64,000 nt of DNA from Arenibacter troitsensis (GCF_900177645.1 NZ_FXAO01000003.1:62001-126000); one strand, 5' to 3'. Positions 21,054-31,111 are shown, counted from the first letter of the stretch. Notes: a model not told the origin generated them from the sequence alone. Numbers and translations: made by a program.

Positions 21054-21192
21054 GAAAGTTGATAGACACTACTAAAATCAACACGAACGCCATTGTTATC
21101 TACATGAACATAATTGATACGGTTTTTCATTACATAGGGCTTTATAAGGAGGTTGTACATCATATAAATTATAAGGGACTCTTTCTTCAATT

Positions 21193-21200
21193 TATGTTTG
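21193..21200 (+). promoter_or_regulatory. Possible -7 element for the ABC operon
   Basis: TATGTTTG matches TAnnTTTG 46 bases before the ABC ATPase start, but no good TTTG lies at the expected upstream distance. Confidence 0.3.
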
Positions 21201-21246
21201 TCCCTAATAAAAACCAAAACAGCACATTTATTAAAAATCAACAGTT

Positions 21247-22134
21247 ATGAATACACTACGGATCCATAATTTAAGCAAGACCTATCCTAATGGTGTTAGG
21301 GCATTAAACGACATTAATTTAGAAATCACCAATGGAATGTTCGGTTTGTTGGGAGCTAATGGAGCTGGCAAGTCGTCCTTGATGAGAACTATTGCATCAT
21401 TACAAGAACCTACTTCTGGAAGTATTTCCTTTAATGGTTCCGATATCATTAAAAAGCCAGAAGATATGAGGAAATATTTAGGCTATTTACCACAGGAGTT
21501 TGGTGTATACCCAAAAATTTCGGCCGAAAAATTATTAAATCATTTGGCAGTTTTAAAAGGAATATTAGATGCAAAGCAACGTAAAGAGCATGTTACGGCA
21601 TTGTTGCAACAGGTTAATTTGTATCAACACAGAAAAAAATCAGTGTATACATTTTCCGGTGGTATGCGGCAACGTTTTGGGATAGCACAAGCCTTATTGG
21701 GAAATCCGAAGTTAATTATTGTAGATGAGCCAACTGCAGGTTTGGATCCAGAGGAAAGCAATCGCTTTTTAAACTTATTGAGCGAAATAGGAGAGAACGT
21801 TATTGTCATTTTATCCACACACATTGTTGAAGATGTAAGAAACCTATGTCCCAAAATGGCCATATTATCTAATGGTGAAATTATTTCTGAAGGAAATCCG
21901 AAGGATTTGGTTGCGAGTATTGAAGGCAAAATATGGACAAAGACGGTACCCAAAAAAGACATTGAAGGGTATAGAAAAACCTTTGATGTTATCTCAACAA
22001 AATTAGTTGCAGGTGAAACACAACTCAGCGTATTATCAGATCATAAACCTGAAGATGGTTTTGAAGCTATTACACCCAATTTGGAAGATTTTTATTTCGC
22101 CATACTCTTTAAAAATTCAACAAAAAAGCAATAG
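21247..22134 (+). CDS. ABC transporter ATP-binding protein
   Basis: A 295-residue nucleotide-binding subunit. It has Walker A (GANGAGKSS), the Q-loop region YLPQEFGVYP, the signature FSGGMRQRFG, Walker B (LIIVDEPTAGLDPEE) and the H-loop (STHIVED). The subfamily resembles the export-type ATPases (CcmA/NatA-like) that pair with large permeases. The permease-peptidase gene starts 3 bases after its stop, so the two form one transporter. The divergent LytS/LytTR pair probably regulates it. Confidence 0.93.
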   Translation: MNTLRIHNLSKTYPNGVRALNDINLEITNGMFGLLGANGAGKSSLMRTIASLQEPTSGSISFNGSDIIKKPEDMRKYLGYLPQEFGVYPKISAEKLLNHLAVLKGILDAKQRKEHVTALLQQVNLYQHRKKSVYTFSGGMRQRFGIAQALLGNPKLIIVDEPTAGLDPEESNRFLNLLSEIGENVIVILSTHIVEDVRNLCPKMAILSNGEIISEGNPKDLVASIEGKIWTKTVPKKDIEGYRKTFDVISTKLVAGETQLSVLSDHKPEDGFEAITPNLEDFYFAILFKNSTKKQ

Positions 22135-22137
22135 GTC

Positions 22138-25100
22138 ATGTTTACTAGATTATTAAAATTTGAAGTTTTTTATCAATTAAAACAACGTGCATTTCCAATA
22201 TTCACGGTCCTATTTTTGTTCTTGGGGTTTTTTGTGGGTAGACAAGGATTTGCACCAACAGGTGTTAATTATAATTCCGTATATCAAGTGTATTTCCACA
22301 CAAGTCTGTTTACGCTAGGAAGTGTTTTTATCATCATGTTCTTTGCCATTAGTGCCATGCTTAGAGACAAGCAATGCCTTATGGAACAGTTAATATTCAG
22401 CTCATCCATACAAAAGGCCAATTACTACTGGAGCAGGTTTATAGGCACGTTTGTATTTAGCGTCCTGGCATTTACACCATTTATATTAGGCTATATTTTC
22501 GGGAATTATTTTTCTGATCTGGATGCAGAACGTTTAGGCGATTTTCAATTGCTAACGTATGTTCAACCATGGTTATATATAGTTGTGCCAAATATATTTG
22601 TCTGTTCGGCCGTCGTATTTTCTGTATGTACCCTAACAAAAAACAGCACAGCAACGTATGTAAGTGCCGTCTTTGTTTACATGCTGTATTTTGTTAGCTC
22701 CCTCTTTTTAAATTCGCCTTTATTGGCACAAGCCGTTCCAGCATCACCGGAAAGTATGGCCATTGCTGCAATTGCGGATCCCTTTGGTATTGCTGCTTTT
22801 TTTGAGCAAACACAATATTGGACACCTTTTCAAAAAAACTCACAATTACTATCTTTTTCCGGATTGTTTTTATGGAATAGACTGGTTTGGATAGCAGTAG
22901 GTTTGGGTATTTTATGTGGTACCTACCGCTTGTTCTCTTTTAGAAAAATCGCTAAAAAAGTAAAAAAAGCCAAAAAAATAACGAGCCAAAATACCCCATT
23001 GGTAGCTTATAAACCTTTACAGACATTACATAATGCCAAAGCACAGTATTTCGCATTTTTCTCTTTGCTAAAGATGGAATTGAAAAGTGTGTTTAAGGGT
23101 TTGCCATTTATTGCGGTATTGATTATGTGGTTGGTTATTGTGTTTTCAGAATTATATAGCACAGTTATTAGTGGTGGGGAATATGGCGTTAGTCAATATC
23201 CATTTACAAATCAACTCATAAGTTTAATAGTAAACCCTTTAACGCTCTTTAGTCTTATTTTAATTATTTTTTATTGTGCCGAAATTGTTTGGAAAGAGCG
23301 AAGCATACACTTCAACTTAATTATTGATGCCTTACCAACAAAGAACAGCGTGTTCTTTCTCTCAAAATTTTTTGCCATCCTACTATTACCGGTCATCCTA
23401 ATTACAACCGGAATTATAATGTGCATCCTGTTTCAGATAAGTTTAAACTATACAAATTTTGAGTTGGGCCTATATGCCTCTTTATATTATCACTACGGAT
23501 TACAGCTTGCTATATTCAGTATGATTGGGTTGTTTATTGGCAGTTTGGCAAAAACCAAATATTTAGGAATGGGTGTTTTTGGTTTTTTTGTGCTCTTATG
23601 CCTAAAATCTGATACCATTGGTCTGGAACACCCATTAACAAGTCTTGGGTTTATGCCAAGAATGTCTTACTCAAATATGAATGGTTTTTATGGCGGATTA
23701 AAACTATATCGCCATTTGTCCATCTATTGGTTGGCTTTTGGTTTGTTAATAATGTTGGTCACTTTTAAAATTTGGAATAGAGGCGTAGTGGCCAACTTTT
23801 CAACCAAATTAAAACTACTAAAAAGGGATTTTACAAACGTTCAAAAAGTATCATTTTCATTCCTATTCGTAGTAGGTATAAGCTTCGGCGGTTTGGTTTT
23901 TTATAATGTGAACTTTGTTTCAGATTATGAAACAGCAGACGACAGTTTGGAATTTAGAGAACAGTACGAAAAAAAATACAAACAGTACGAAGACTTGGTA
24001 CGACCATATTCCATATCTAGAAAAACAGAAGTTGCTATTTTTCCTGAAGAACAACGTTATACCATAAAGGCAGATTATGTCTTGAAAAACGGAGGGGAAC
24101 AACCTATATCCAAAGTTTTTGTTACACAACGTCTTCCGTTGGAAACCATCGCTATTGAAAATGCAAATTTAGTTACCCATGACAGTTTGTTCGGTATTTA
24201 TATATTTCAGTTTGAAAAGCCGTTACAGCCCAACCATACGGTAGGCTATAATTTTAAATTAAAACACCATCGTAAAGGTTATGAAGAGGACAAAACCATT
24301 GTAAATAATGGTACCTATATTACACACACAAATTTTGAACCTATATTGGGGTATAGCTCCGGATTGGAAATTACAGACAAAGTTGAACGGGAAAAGAGAA
24401 ATTTACCAAAGCGTGAAGTAGAAATTATCTCTGATGCACATATTGCTCTTGAAGATTTTAACAATGAAAAAACAGATTTCGAAACCATTGTATCTACCAG
24501 TAGCAAGCAAACGGCATTGAGTTCGGGTAACTTGGTAAAAAAATGGGCAGAAAATAATAGAAACCACTATCACTATAAAACCAAGAATAAAGTCGTTCCA
24601 ATGATTGCCTATTTTTCAGCCGACTACAAAACCAAAAAAGTGGATTACCAAGGAATTTCCATTGAGCAGTATTTCGATGAAGCGCATTCATTTAACATTG
24701 AAGACATTGAAAACAGCGCCAAACAAACCATAGATTATTGCGAGGAAAACTTTGGGGACTATGCTTTTGACCATATTAGAATAGCAGAAGTGCCATCGCA
24801 TTGGTCTTTTGGTGGCTTTGCGCATCCAGGAATGGTAAGTATGGTTGAAGACCGTTTGTATTTAATGGATGTTAGTCAGGAAGAAACATTTAATTTGGTT
24901 GCTAAAAGGGTCATTCATGAAGTTGCACATCAATATTGGGGACATACGCTGTCTGCCAAACCAGTTGCAGGCGGGGCTGTCCTTATAGAAGGTTTTGCAA
25001 AATATACCGAAGCCGTTGTTATGGAAAAAATGTACGGCAAACGTGCTGTATACGCCTTGAGTGAAAATGCCAGGAGGCGTTATTTTTCAGGAAGATCATT

Positions 25101-25695
25101 TGCAACCTATCTAGAACCACCGGTTTACAAAGTACATGGTCAAGGTTACATTTCCTATGGAAAAGCATTGAATGTGATGCTGGCATTACGGGACCTTATT
25201 GGCGAAGAGCAAGTAAATCGTGTGTTAAAAAAAATAACCGATATCTATCGCAACAGTGCCACCTTGGAAGCCAATACCATTGAATTTTTGGATTTGGTAT
25301 ATAAGGCTACGCCAAAGGAGCACCATCACTTAATAGACGATTGGTTTAAAAAAATAATAACCTACAACTTAAGCATAGAGGACAGTTCGTATAGGGAATT
25401 GGAAAATGGTACTTATGAGATTACTACCACCGTAAAATCCAAGCGATTTGAAACGATAGGTAATGGGGAAATAATCCAAAGAGGAATAAACGAACCTATT
25501 AAAATTGGAGCTTTTACCACGCATCCATCCATGGTAAAAGAGGACAGCTCTATATTGTATTATGAGTCCAATCAAATCAATAAGGAAATTACCGAAATTA
25601 AGTTTATAGTAAGCGAAATTCCCAATTACATTGCTATTGATCCTTATGGAACGCGTTCTGATGAGAATTTAGTGGATAATGTATTTAGATTTTAA
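22138..25695 (+). CDS. ABC permease fused to M1-family aminopeptidase
   Basis: An 1185-residue fusion. The N-terminal half carries two blocks of about six transmembrane helices (residues 15-270 and 315-560) separated by a Lys-rich linker (KKVKKAKKI), followed by one more helix near 580. The C-terminal half is an M1 peptidase: zinc motif HEVAHQYWG near residue 925 and the downstream Glu in LIEGFAKYTE. The usual GAMEN is replaced by GGFAHPGMVSM, which is a common change in these fusions. The arrangement is known in Bacteroidota as ABC permease/M1 aminopeptidase. It implies peptide export or processing at the envelope, but the substrate is unknown. Confidence 0.9.
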   Translation: MFTRLLKFEVFYQLKQRAFPIFTVLFLFLGFFVGRQGFAPTGVNYNSVYQVYFHTSLFTLGSVFIIMFFAISAMLRDKQCLMEQLIFSSSIQKANYYWSRFIGTFVFSVLAFTPFILGYIFGNYFSDLDAERLGDFQLLTYVQPWLYIVVPNIFVCSAVVFSVCTLTKNSTATYVSAVFVYMLYFVSSLFLNSPLLAQAVPASPESMAIAAIADPFGIAAFFEQTQYWTPFQKNSQLLSFSGLFLWNRLVWIAVGLGILCGTYRLFSFRKIAKKVKKAKKITSQNTPLVAYKPLQTLHNAKAQYFAFFSLLKMELKSVFKGLPFIAVLIMWLVIVFSELYSTVISGGEYGVSQYPFTNQLISLIVNPLTLFSLILIIFYCAEIVWKERSIHFNLIIDALPTKNSVFFLSKFFAILLLPVILITTGIIMCILFQISLNYTNFELGLYASLYYHYGLQLAIFSMIGLFIGSLAKTKYLGMGVFGFFVLLCLKSDTIGLEHPLTSLGFMPRMSYSNMNGFYGGLKLYRHLSIYWLAFGLLIMLVTFKIWNRGVVANFSTKLKLLKRDFTNVQKVSFSFLFVVGISFGGLVFYNVNFVSDYETADDSLEFREQYEKKYKQYEDLVRPYSISRKTEVAIFPEEQRYTIKADYVLKNGGEQPISKVFVTQRLPLETIAIENANLVTHDSLFGIYIFQFEKPLQPNHTVGYNFKLKHHRKGYEEDKTIVNNGTYITHTNFEPILGYSSGLEITDKVEREKRNLPKREVEIISDAHIALEDFNNEKTDFETIVSTSSKQTALSSGNLVKKWAENNRNHYHYKTKNKVVPMIAYFSADYKTKKVDYQGISIEQYFDEAHSFNIEDIENSAKQTIDYCEENFGDYAFDHIRIAEVPSHWSFGGFAHPGMVSMVEDRLYLMDVSQEETFNLVAKRVIHEVAHQYWGHTLSAKPVAGGAVLIEGFAKYTEAVVMEKMYGKRAVYALSENARRRYFSGRSFATYLEPPVYKVHGQGYISYGKALNVMLALRDLIGEEQVNRVLKKITDIYRNSATLEANTIEFLDLVYKATPKEHHHLIDDWFKKIITYNLSIEDSSYRELENGTYEITTTVKSKRFETIGNGEIIQRGINEPIKIGAFTTHPSMVKEDSSILYYESNQINKEITEIKFIVSEIPNYIAIDPYGTRSDENLVDNVFRF

Positions 25696-26001
25696 GATGA
25701 ATTCTAAAAAAAGTTAGCTATTAAACGACACCCACCCTTACGCCCGCCATGCCTTTTGGGCAGGTGCCTCTATTCGGGTACGGACGGACCTAATAACTGA
25801 CCGACCGGAATTCCGGAGTATGTGGAAGGGCAGGAGGGGAGGGCAAGGTTTGACTGCCGCCCTTTAAGCCGATGCGTGTAATGGGATTTTATCTGAAAAC
25901 GCTGAAAAATAAGAAGTGTTGCAGTAATTTTGTATGGAAGAACTTTATATAATTTCAAAAACTTGCTGGAGAAAAGACCACCATTGCCCCAGGAACAATT
26001 T
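25696..26001. other. Intergenic stretch with GC-rich hairpin and possible promoter
   Basis: About 305 bases. CGCCCGCCATGCCTTTTGGGCAGG at 25740-25763 is a GC-rich hairpin of family R3, followed by a GC-rich, palindromic-looking segment to about 25870 that is unlike its AT-rich surroundings. TAATTTTG at 25925-25932 is an exact -7 element but has no clear -33 partner. If used, it places the message start after the TTG at 25930, which supports the ATG at 26002 for the next gene. Confidence 0.4.
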
Positions 26002-26562
26002 ATGGATGCCGATTATTTCACTTATTGTTTGGAAGGGGTTCCAGACATAGAAACGGACAAGATTACCGAAGCACAGGAAAATCTGGAACAATTGGCCATG
26101 CAGTACGGGGTAGCCAGCATATATAAAACATGCGACACCATTGAAGGATTGGAAGATAGTCTAAATGCATTGGTTCTGGACGACCATCATTTTAAGGATT
26201 ATGAAATCATCTATTTGGTCATGTCCGGTGAGGCCAATAGTATTTGCCTAAATGGCTATTACTATAGTTTACAGGAAATTGCAGAACTATTGGAAGGAAG
26301 GTTAAAAGGAAAGATTTTACATTTTTCAAATGCAAAAGTGCTGGATTTGGACGAAGAGGAAGCACAATATTTTTTGGATATCACCGGAGCAAAGGGTGTT
26401 TCTGGCTACGGTAAGGAATTTAATGGAATAAGCAGCGTAAATCTTGATAAGGCATTCTTCAGCTTATTTCAAGAAGATGCCCATATGCTGGATGTGGTAG
26501 AAGAGTTGCACCAAAGACATTACCATGTCTGCAAATTGCTCGATTTTAGATTGTATTATTAG
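26002..26562 (+). CDS. DUF6642-like protein with apparently degenerate active site
   Basis: A 186-residue cytoplasmic protein. The order of segments (YFTYCLEG at the start, YEIIYLVMSGEANSI, YSLQEIAELLEGRLKGKILHFS, GAKGVSGYGKEF) matches my memory of DUF6642 proteins. Those usually carry a His-Gly after the first buried strand and a Gly-Ser-Cys after the second, a caspase/CHAT-like pattern. Here these positions read Ser-Gly (VMSG) and Ser-Asn-Ala (FSNA), so a protease role looks lost. The start at 26002 is favoured over the TTG at 25930. A hairpin repeat begins 4 bases after the stop. Confidence 0.55.
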   Translation: MDADYFTYCLEGVPDIETDKITEAQENLEQLAMQYGVASIYKTCDTIEGLEDSLNALVLDDHHFKDYEIIYLVMSGEANSICLNGYYYSLQEIAELLEGRLKGKILHFSNAKVLDLDEEEAQYFLDITGAKGVSGYGKEFNGISSVNLDKAFFSLFQEDAHMLDVVEELHQRHYHVCKLLDFRLYY

Positions 26563-26565
26563 TGA

Positions 26566-26657
26566 AACTCAATTTTGGGAAGTCAGTAAGACGCGCTGAA
26601 TATTGAAAGTTGAACCAATCCCGCTTTTTTTTTCGGCGGGATCTAGGTTCAATACCT
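26566..26657 (+). repeat. Dispersed repeat R1, left half
   Basis: Matches the left and central part of the full copy at 3741-3887 (AACTCAATTTTG, GTAAGACGCGCTGAA, AGTTGAACCAATCCCGC, CGGCGGGATCTAGG). The right part is missing here and is found at 31401-31503. The central hairpin AATCCCGC...CGGCGGGAT with a T-run may terminate the DUF6642-like gene. Confidence 0.7.
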
Positions 26658-26670
26658 CGACCCTTAGGTT

Positions 26671-26938
26671 CGTGCCCTCAGCAGTATGCATCACAGAGCA
26701 GCTTTGAGTAAAAGTTGTCAATAACAATTGACTATATTCACAACAACTGCGTAGAACAAGGATTAGTTAAGGACCAGTGGCTTGGAAATATAACAGCGCA
26801 AGGCACTATGAGAAGGATGATTCGGTTTTAAAATAGATAATGACGGCATTCATTTAGGTATACTGGAATTATGGGGAATAGTAGAAAAGATTAAGATGGA
26901 GGGTATGGGCACGAGCGTGAGGCTCGCGCCAGCGTGGG
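26671..26938 (+). mobile_element. MITE-like element, left-truncated copy A
   Basis: About 268 bases that match copy B (31112-31394) at roughly 95 percent by eye, in the same orientation. The right terminal inverted repeat is present (GGGCACGAGCGTGAGGCTCGCGCCAGC, 26907-26933), while on the left only CGTGCCC survives. There is no coding capacity, so it would depend on a transposase elsewhere. Confidence 0.6.
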
Positions 26939-26973
26939 GGGTACGGGCGGGCTTGGCCAACTTTGTCGTTCAT

Positions 26974-27047
26974 GCGGGCCTATTATGCGAGCCGATGGTA
27001 GGAGGGGAGTTACACCGAACTTGTCGTGAGGTGCATGAATTTCTTTT
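26974..27047 (+). repeat. Dispersed repeat R2, copy 2
   Basis: GCGGGCCTATTATGCGAGCCGATGG...GGGGAGTTACACCGAACTT...GTGAGGTGCATGAATT matches the copy at 19025-19098. Confidence 0.6.
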
Positions 27048-27166
27048 AACCAAAAACTAGTTATGAATAAATGTGTTTGGAATGCCATCTTGATTCATCG
27101 GCTCCTACATACCTAAAATCATTATTTCCAAAGGCTATACGATGAAACCCATTTTGAGTAACACTT

Positions 27167-27874
27167 TTAATCATTTATTTCCTTGGTAATTGTAGAAATC
27201 GAATAATTACCATGCGTATCTCTGCTTATTACCCGAATTGTATATGTTTCACCATAATCAACATAAACAGTAACCGGTCCGGCAAATAAATTTGAAATAT
27301 TAACAATTTCAATTTCTTCACTATTAATTACCCTGATATCGTAAGATAAGCTGTCATTATCTTTATCACTACCGGTCCAAGAAACGCTAAGAGTTGAATT
27401 TGTATTATAATAAACGGCAGTTATCTCGGCAGCATAGGGAACGAAATTACCAAAAGGCACTCCTGGTGTTGTAAATGAAAAGGTGTCACTTAGGGTTTCA
27501 CCATCTAAATTTTTAGATGTAATTGTCCATGCGTATGATTTTCCTTTATCTAATAGCACCTCTGCCTCATTAGCTGAATAGGTTTCTGACAGCACCTCAG
27601 TTTCTGATTCAACTATTTTTATAATATAGCTCGTAGCCTTTTCGGCACTTGTCCAGCTTAGCGCTATAATAGCCTTGTCTGGTTCTCCAAACGCTTCTGT
27701 AAAGTCGGAACAAGATTCTCCGTTAGCAGGTAGTATCGCTGTAGATTTACTCGGTAAGTTCAACATGGGTTCTGGCATTTTCTGTATTTCATTAGATTCT
27801 TTTTTTGAACAAGAGAATATCAGTAAAAAACAAAGTATTACCATAAGGGAGTGTATCCAATGTCGTGTTTTCAT
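27167..27874 (-). CDS. Lipoprotein with fibronectin-type-III-like domains
   Basis: A 235-residue lipoprotein (signal ending LLIFSC). The mature part holds two beta-sandwich units with FN3-like features: IALSWTSAEKATSYIIKI, YAWTITSKNLDGETLSDTFSF, then LSVSWTGSDKDNDSLSYDIRV and YTIRVISRDTHGNYS. No catalytic motif. It begins within the last 4 bases of the upstream T9SS-exported propeller gene, so the two are translationally coupled and may work together at the cell surface. The region is more AT-rich than typical genes in the window. Confidence 0.78.
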   Translation of the reverse strand: MKTRHWIHSLMVILCFLLIFSCSKKESNEIQKMPEPMLNLPSKSTAILPANGESCSDFTEAFGEPDKAIIALSWTSAEKATSYIIKIVESETEVLSETYSANEAEVLLDKGKSYAWTITSKNLDGETLSDTFSFTTPGVPFGNFVPYAAEITAVYYNTNSTLSVSWTGSDKDNDSLSYDIRVINSEEIEIVNISNLFAGPVTVYVDYGETYTIRVISRDTHGNYSISTITKEIND

Positions 27875-30477
27875 TTTTTTATGACTTTAAATATTTTAGT
27901 CTTTTCATTTGTTTTAGCATGCACAATATACATTCCAGATGGGTAACCATCTAAATGCAAAGATGCCAATGGCGCTAACATTTCTTCATAGAGCAATTGT
28001 CCTGATGAATTAAATATTTTGACATCACATGCCTCTAAATTCCCAGAAAGTGATAGTAAACCTGAAGTTACTGTTGGGTACATAATGATTTCTTCATCAA
28101 AAGAAAAACTATCCACGAATATACCTTGACATTCATTTTTCCCGGTAATTGTAATCGTATTTGAACTTGTTAGATTAGTAAGGATAATCTCGTTATCCTT
28201 ATCAGTATCAAAAGTGAATATTTCTTGTGTACCGTTTATATTTACGGTATACTGCTTACTTCCGGAAAGAACATAGCTAGCAGTTTTGTTTTTGAAGTCT
28301 ATTCCTAATGATTTGCCAGATATTTCATTTATTTCATGAATAGTAATTCCGAATATTCGTTGGTACTGTATTGCTGAAATGCTAACAGTAATTTCATATG
28401 AACCTGACCTCAAATCATTAATTTTAAAATTTTGATCTAGACTAACAAGGTCGAAACCTTCATCTCTTCCTTCTCCAGTAATATTAATCTCAAAGTCATA
28501 ACCTTCCAATGTGCTTGCAATCTCTATGCTTCCATTTGCAGCATTGCGACAAGTTGGTGTTAAAGTGTAAATGCTGATTGCATTCCCATCAATCAAAGGA
28601 CAGCCTTGATTATTTACTATAATACCTTTTGGAGTGTTCTCACAAAAATCATCCTCGTTTGAAACACCATCATTGTCATCATCAGGTGGAATTATTAGTT
28701 CCGTTAAAGACCTTTTAAAAACACCTTTGGAATCAGTTCCGGCGTATAGCTGATCATCAGTAACTAATAGTTTCCTGATTTTTACTTTAAGTCCTTCATT
28801 TGCCGAATACCAACGATTTCTTCCCAGTTGACTTACTTGAAGGCCATTATCTGAAGCGGCATAAATTATATTGTTTTGGATAGTAATATCGTTAATTGGA
28901 CTATGATCAGATGGAGTGAATTGTTCCCAATTTTGCCTAAAACCATAATTTAAAAATAGGCCTTTGTTTGTGGAAACATAGAGTATATCATTTTCCATTT
29001 CAATCTCCTTAATATAATAATCCGAGGCAGGAATAGTAATATCGCTCCAACTTTGACCTAAATCATTTGAATAATAAATGTTGCCAGTTGTATTACCGAT
29101 AACCATATGGGTATCTTTTATGAATACCTGAATAAAATATGATGTTGGTAATAAACCTTCCTTCGATGTCGTATTCCAACTTGTTCCATCATCAGTTGAT
29201 ATATATATAAAATCGTTGGTTCCTACAACAAAAATACCGTTGTCATAGTCCATATCAATAACTTGATCATTTGGGTTTGGAGTGAACTTATTTGCCCAGT
29301 TATCTCCATTATCATCAGAAACAAACATTCCTCCTGTATTTAAAGCGTACAACTTATTGTTATAAAATTCTATTTGAGACATAGATTTATGGCTTTCCGA
29401 ATTAAAGAGGCCATTATTTATGGTGGTCCACGTTTGTCCATTATCAATAGACCTGGAAATACCTAGAGCAAAATTTGTACTGAATATATAGTTTTCATTT
29501 GTTGCAAGGTCGGTAATAGTACTTGCAATAAACCCGGTGTTATTTTCAACCCAAGAAATACCATCATTTTCAGATTGATATATACCCTCATCCGTTACCA
29601 TTATTATTTTGCTTTCAATGAAGAGCAGACTTTGAACCATAGTTCTGGCTTCTTGATTTTTCGTTAATATCCAGTTGTCTCCATTATCACTAGAGGTATA
29701 GTATCTTCCACCCCAAGTGGTCGCATACATTGAGCCTTCATGGGCTAAAAGACTAGGAATACTGGCTAAATTTTCTAGGCTATTTTGGTTCCAGGAAATA
29801 AGATTATCCGTTGACGTATGAACATTAGTGCCAAGTGCTAAATAAAAAACTCCGTTTAATTTACCTAAAGCAGATATAGTTTTAGTATCAGAGACTGGAA
29901 TACTTATTTCTGTCCAACTTTCACCTTGATCATCTGATTCATATAATACTTGACTGCCCCCAACATATATTTTATTATTGAAGCGAATGATATGTGGCCA
30001 AAGCAATGCTGTAATCCCTTCGCTTTTATTCAACCAATTTAGTCCACCATCGCTTGTATATAGTACTTCTCCATTAGTGGTAACAGCAAATATTTGAGAT
30101 CCCTCAACCAAAAGATTATTAACATGTGTAGACGATAAGTTTCCTGTAATGTTAGACCAATTAATGCCCTCGTCTATAGATTTGAATACACCATGTCCTC
30201 TAACACTAGTATAAACAACTCCATTGTCTTCATAAATAGTATAAATATGAGGATAATTCGGCAAGCCTGTATTACTAAGGGCCCAAGATGCACCATTATT
30301 GTTTGATGTGTATATTCCACCTTGGCCAGCATTCAAGATCATGGTAGTTCCGACCTTCAGTACTTGATGAGCTGTACCGCCTAAAGGACCTCCGGTTTTA
30401 ATCCATTGTGATGTCATACTATTTAAGAACATTATGTTTAGAATAAACAGTATTGCCAATGTCTTAATGTTTTTCAT
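27871..30477 (-). CDS. T9SS-exported BNR/propeller repeat protein
   Basis: An 868-residue secreted protein with signal peptide (to about NSMTSQ). Residues 25-590 hold many BNR/sialidase-type Asp-box repeats (SNNGASWALS, SIDEGINWSN, TSDGGLNWLN, SDDQGESWTE, STDDGTSWNT), which form one or two beta-propellers. A calcium-binding thrombospondin-type-3 stretch (PDDDNDGVSNEDDF) follows. The C-terminal 75 residues (YPTVTSGLLSLSG, VKIFNSSGQLLYEE, GMYIVHAKTNEKTKIFKVIKK) are a type-A T9SS sorting domain, so it is exported across the outer membrane. Catalytic residues of a sialidase were not recognised. It overlaps the downstream lipoprotein gene by 4 bases. Confidence 0.88.
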   Translation of the reverse strand: MKNIKTLAILFILNIMFLNSMTSQWIKTGGPLGGTAHQVLKVGTTMILNAGQGGIYTSNNNGASWALSNTGLPNYPHIYTIYEDNGVVYTSVRGHGVFKSIDEGINWSNITGNLSSTHVNNLLVEGSQIFAVTTNGEVLYTSDGGLNWLNKSEGITALLWPHIIRFNNKIYVGGSQVLYESDDQGESWTEISIPVSDTKTISALGKLNGVFYLALGTNVHTSTDNLISWNQNSLENLASIPSLLAHEGSMYATTWGGRYYTSSDNGDNWILTKNQEARTMVQSLLFIESKIIMVTDEGIYQSENDGISWVENNTGFIASTITDLATNENYIFSTNFALGISRSIDNGQTWTTINNGLFNSESHKSMSQIEFYNNKLYALNTGGMFVSDDNGDNWANKFTPNPNDQVIDMDYDNGIFVVGTNDFIYISTDDGTSWNTTSKEGLLPTSYFIQVFIKDTHMVIGNTTGNIYYSNDLGQSWSDITIPASDYYIKEIEMENDILYVSTNKGLFLNYGFRQNWEQFTPSDHSPINDITIQNNIIYAASDNGLQVSQLGRNRWYSANEGLKVKIRKLLVTDDQLYAGTDSKGVFKRSLTELIIPPDDDNDGVSNEDDFCENTPKGIIVNNQGCPLIDGNAISIYTLTPTCRNAANGSIEIASTLEGYDFEINITGEGRDEGFDLVSLDQNFKINDLRSGSYEITVSISAIQYQRIFGITIHEINEISGKSLGIDFKNKTASYVLSGSKQYTVNINGTQEIFTFDTDKDNEIILTNLTSSNTITITGKNECQGIFVDSFSFDEEIIMYPTVTSGLLSLSGNLEACDVKIFNSSGQLLYEEMLAPLASLHLDGYPSGMYIVHAKTNEKTKIFKVIKK

Positions 30478-30841
30478 TTTAAAATTTGATTATTTAATTT
30501 TGAAAATAAATATAAATTAATCCTATTAAGATAACGCAATAAAAAAGAATTAGGTATTTCCAGTTGAGGGCTTCCCAGTTTTTGAAGCCCATATGATCTA
30601 CGATCAAGCAGAAACTCAAAAAAAGTTTCTTTGGAACATGTTTGTTCGCAAGGGCTAAAAAATTATCTCGCTTTGCCAACGCACATCTCGCTCATATTTT
30701 AAAAGGTCTACTAGACCTTCCAAAATACTGCCGTTAGGTGTTGCGGCAAATTAACGATAATGTCTTAGAAAAAAATCTTGCACACATTTCCTCGAATAAT
30801 CGAATTCTAAATGAATCTAAAGGGCTAGCTTTTAAATGGCG

Positions 30842-30869
30842 CCCGCCCGAACGAATTCATTCGGGCAGG
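30842..30869. repeat. GC-rich hairpin repeat R3
   Basis: CCCGCCCGAA and TTCGGGCAGG pair as a near-perfect hairpin around CGAATTCA. It is the same type as at 12761, 25743 and 37229. Confidence 0.55.
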
Positions 30870-31111
30870 TTTGGCAGCGGCTATTTAGATAGCCCTTGGA
30901 CGGAGAATTTCGTGTTACAAAATTCCTTGGCTTAAAAGGAATATGGAAATTATAGGCCTAGTCAATTATAAATATCCTGTGGAGAATTACAATTACTGGC
31001 GGGATGGTGCGGTAGCATTGATTTCATACTAGCCGCAAATTAGCTTTTACATACGCGATAAAAAGTAATTACTCTGTGGGTGATTATTTTTATCGGCGGG
31101 TAATGCCACTT

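Larger units (their letters stand above)
26563..27166. other. Non-coding repeat-rich stretch
   Basis: About 600 bases made almost wholly of repeats: half of R1 (26566-26657), a left-truncated MITE-like copy (26671-26938) and R2 (26974-27047). No gene was seen. Confidence 0.6.

Noticed and set aside
27871..30477. Sialidase activity for the BNR-repeat protein
   Set aside because: Asp-box repeats are present, but the Arg triad and other catalytic residues of sialidases were not seen; such repeats also occur in non-enzymatic propellers.
30494..30679. 61-codon minus-strand frame with a hydrophobic C-terminus
   Set aside because: It starts with TTG, lies in repeat-like DNA, and no supporting signals were found.
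30738..30935. 65-codon plus-strand frame over a GC-rich hairpin
   Set aside because: The frame is largely hairpin repeat, so the protein is unlikely to be real.
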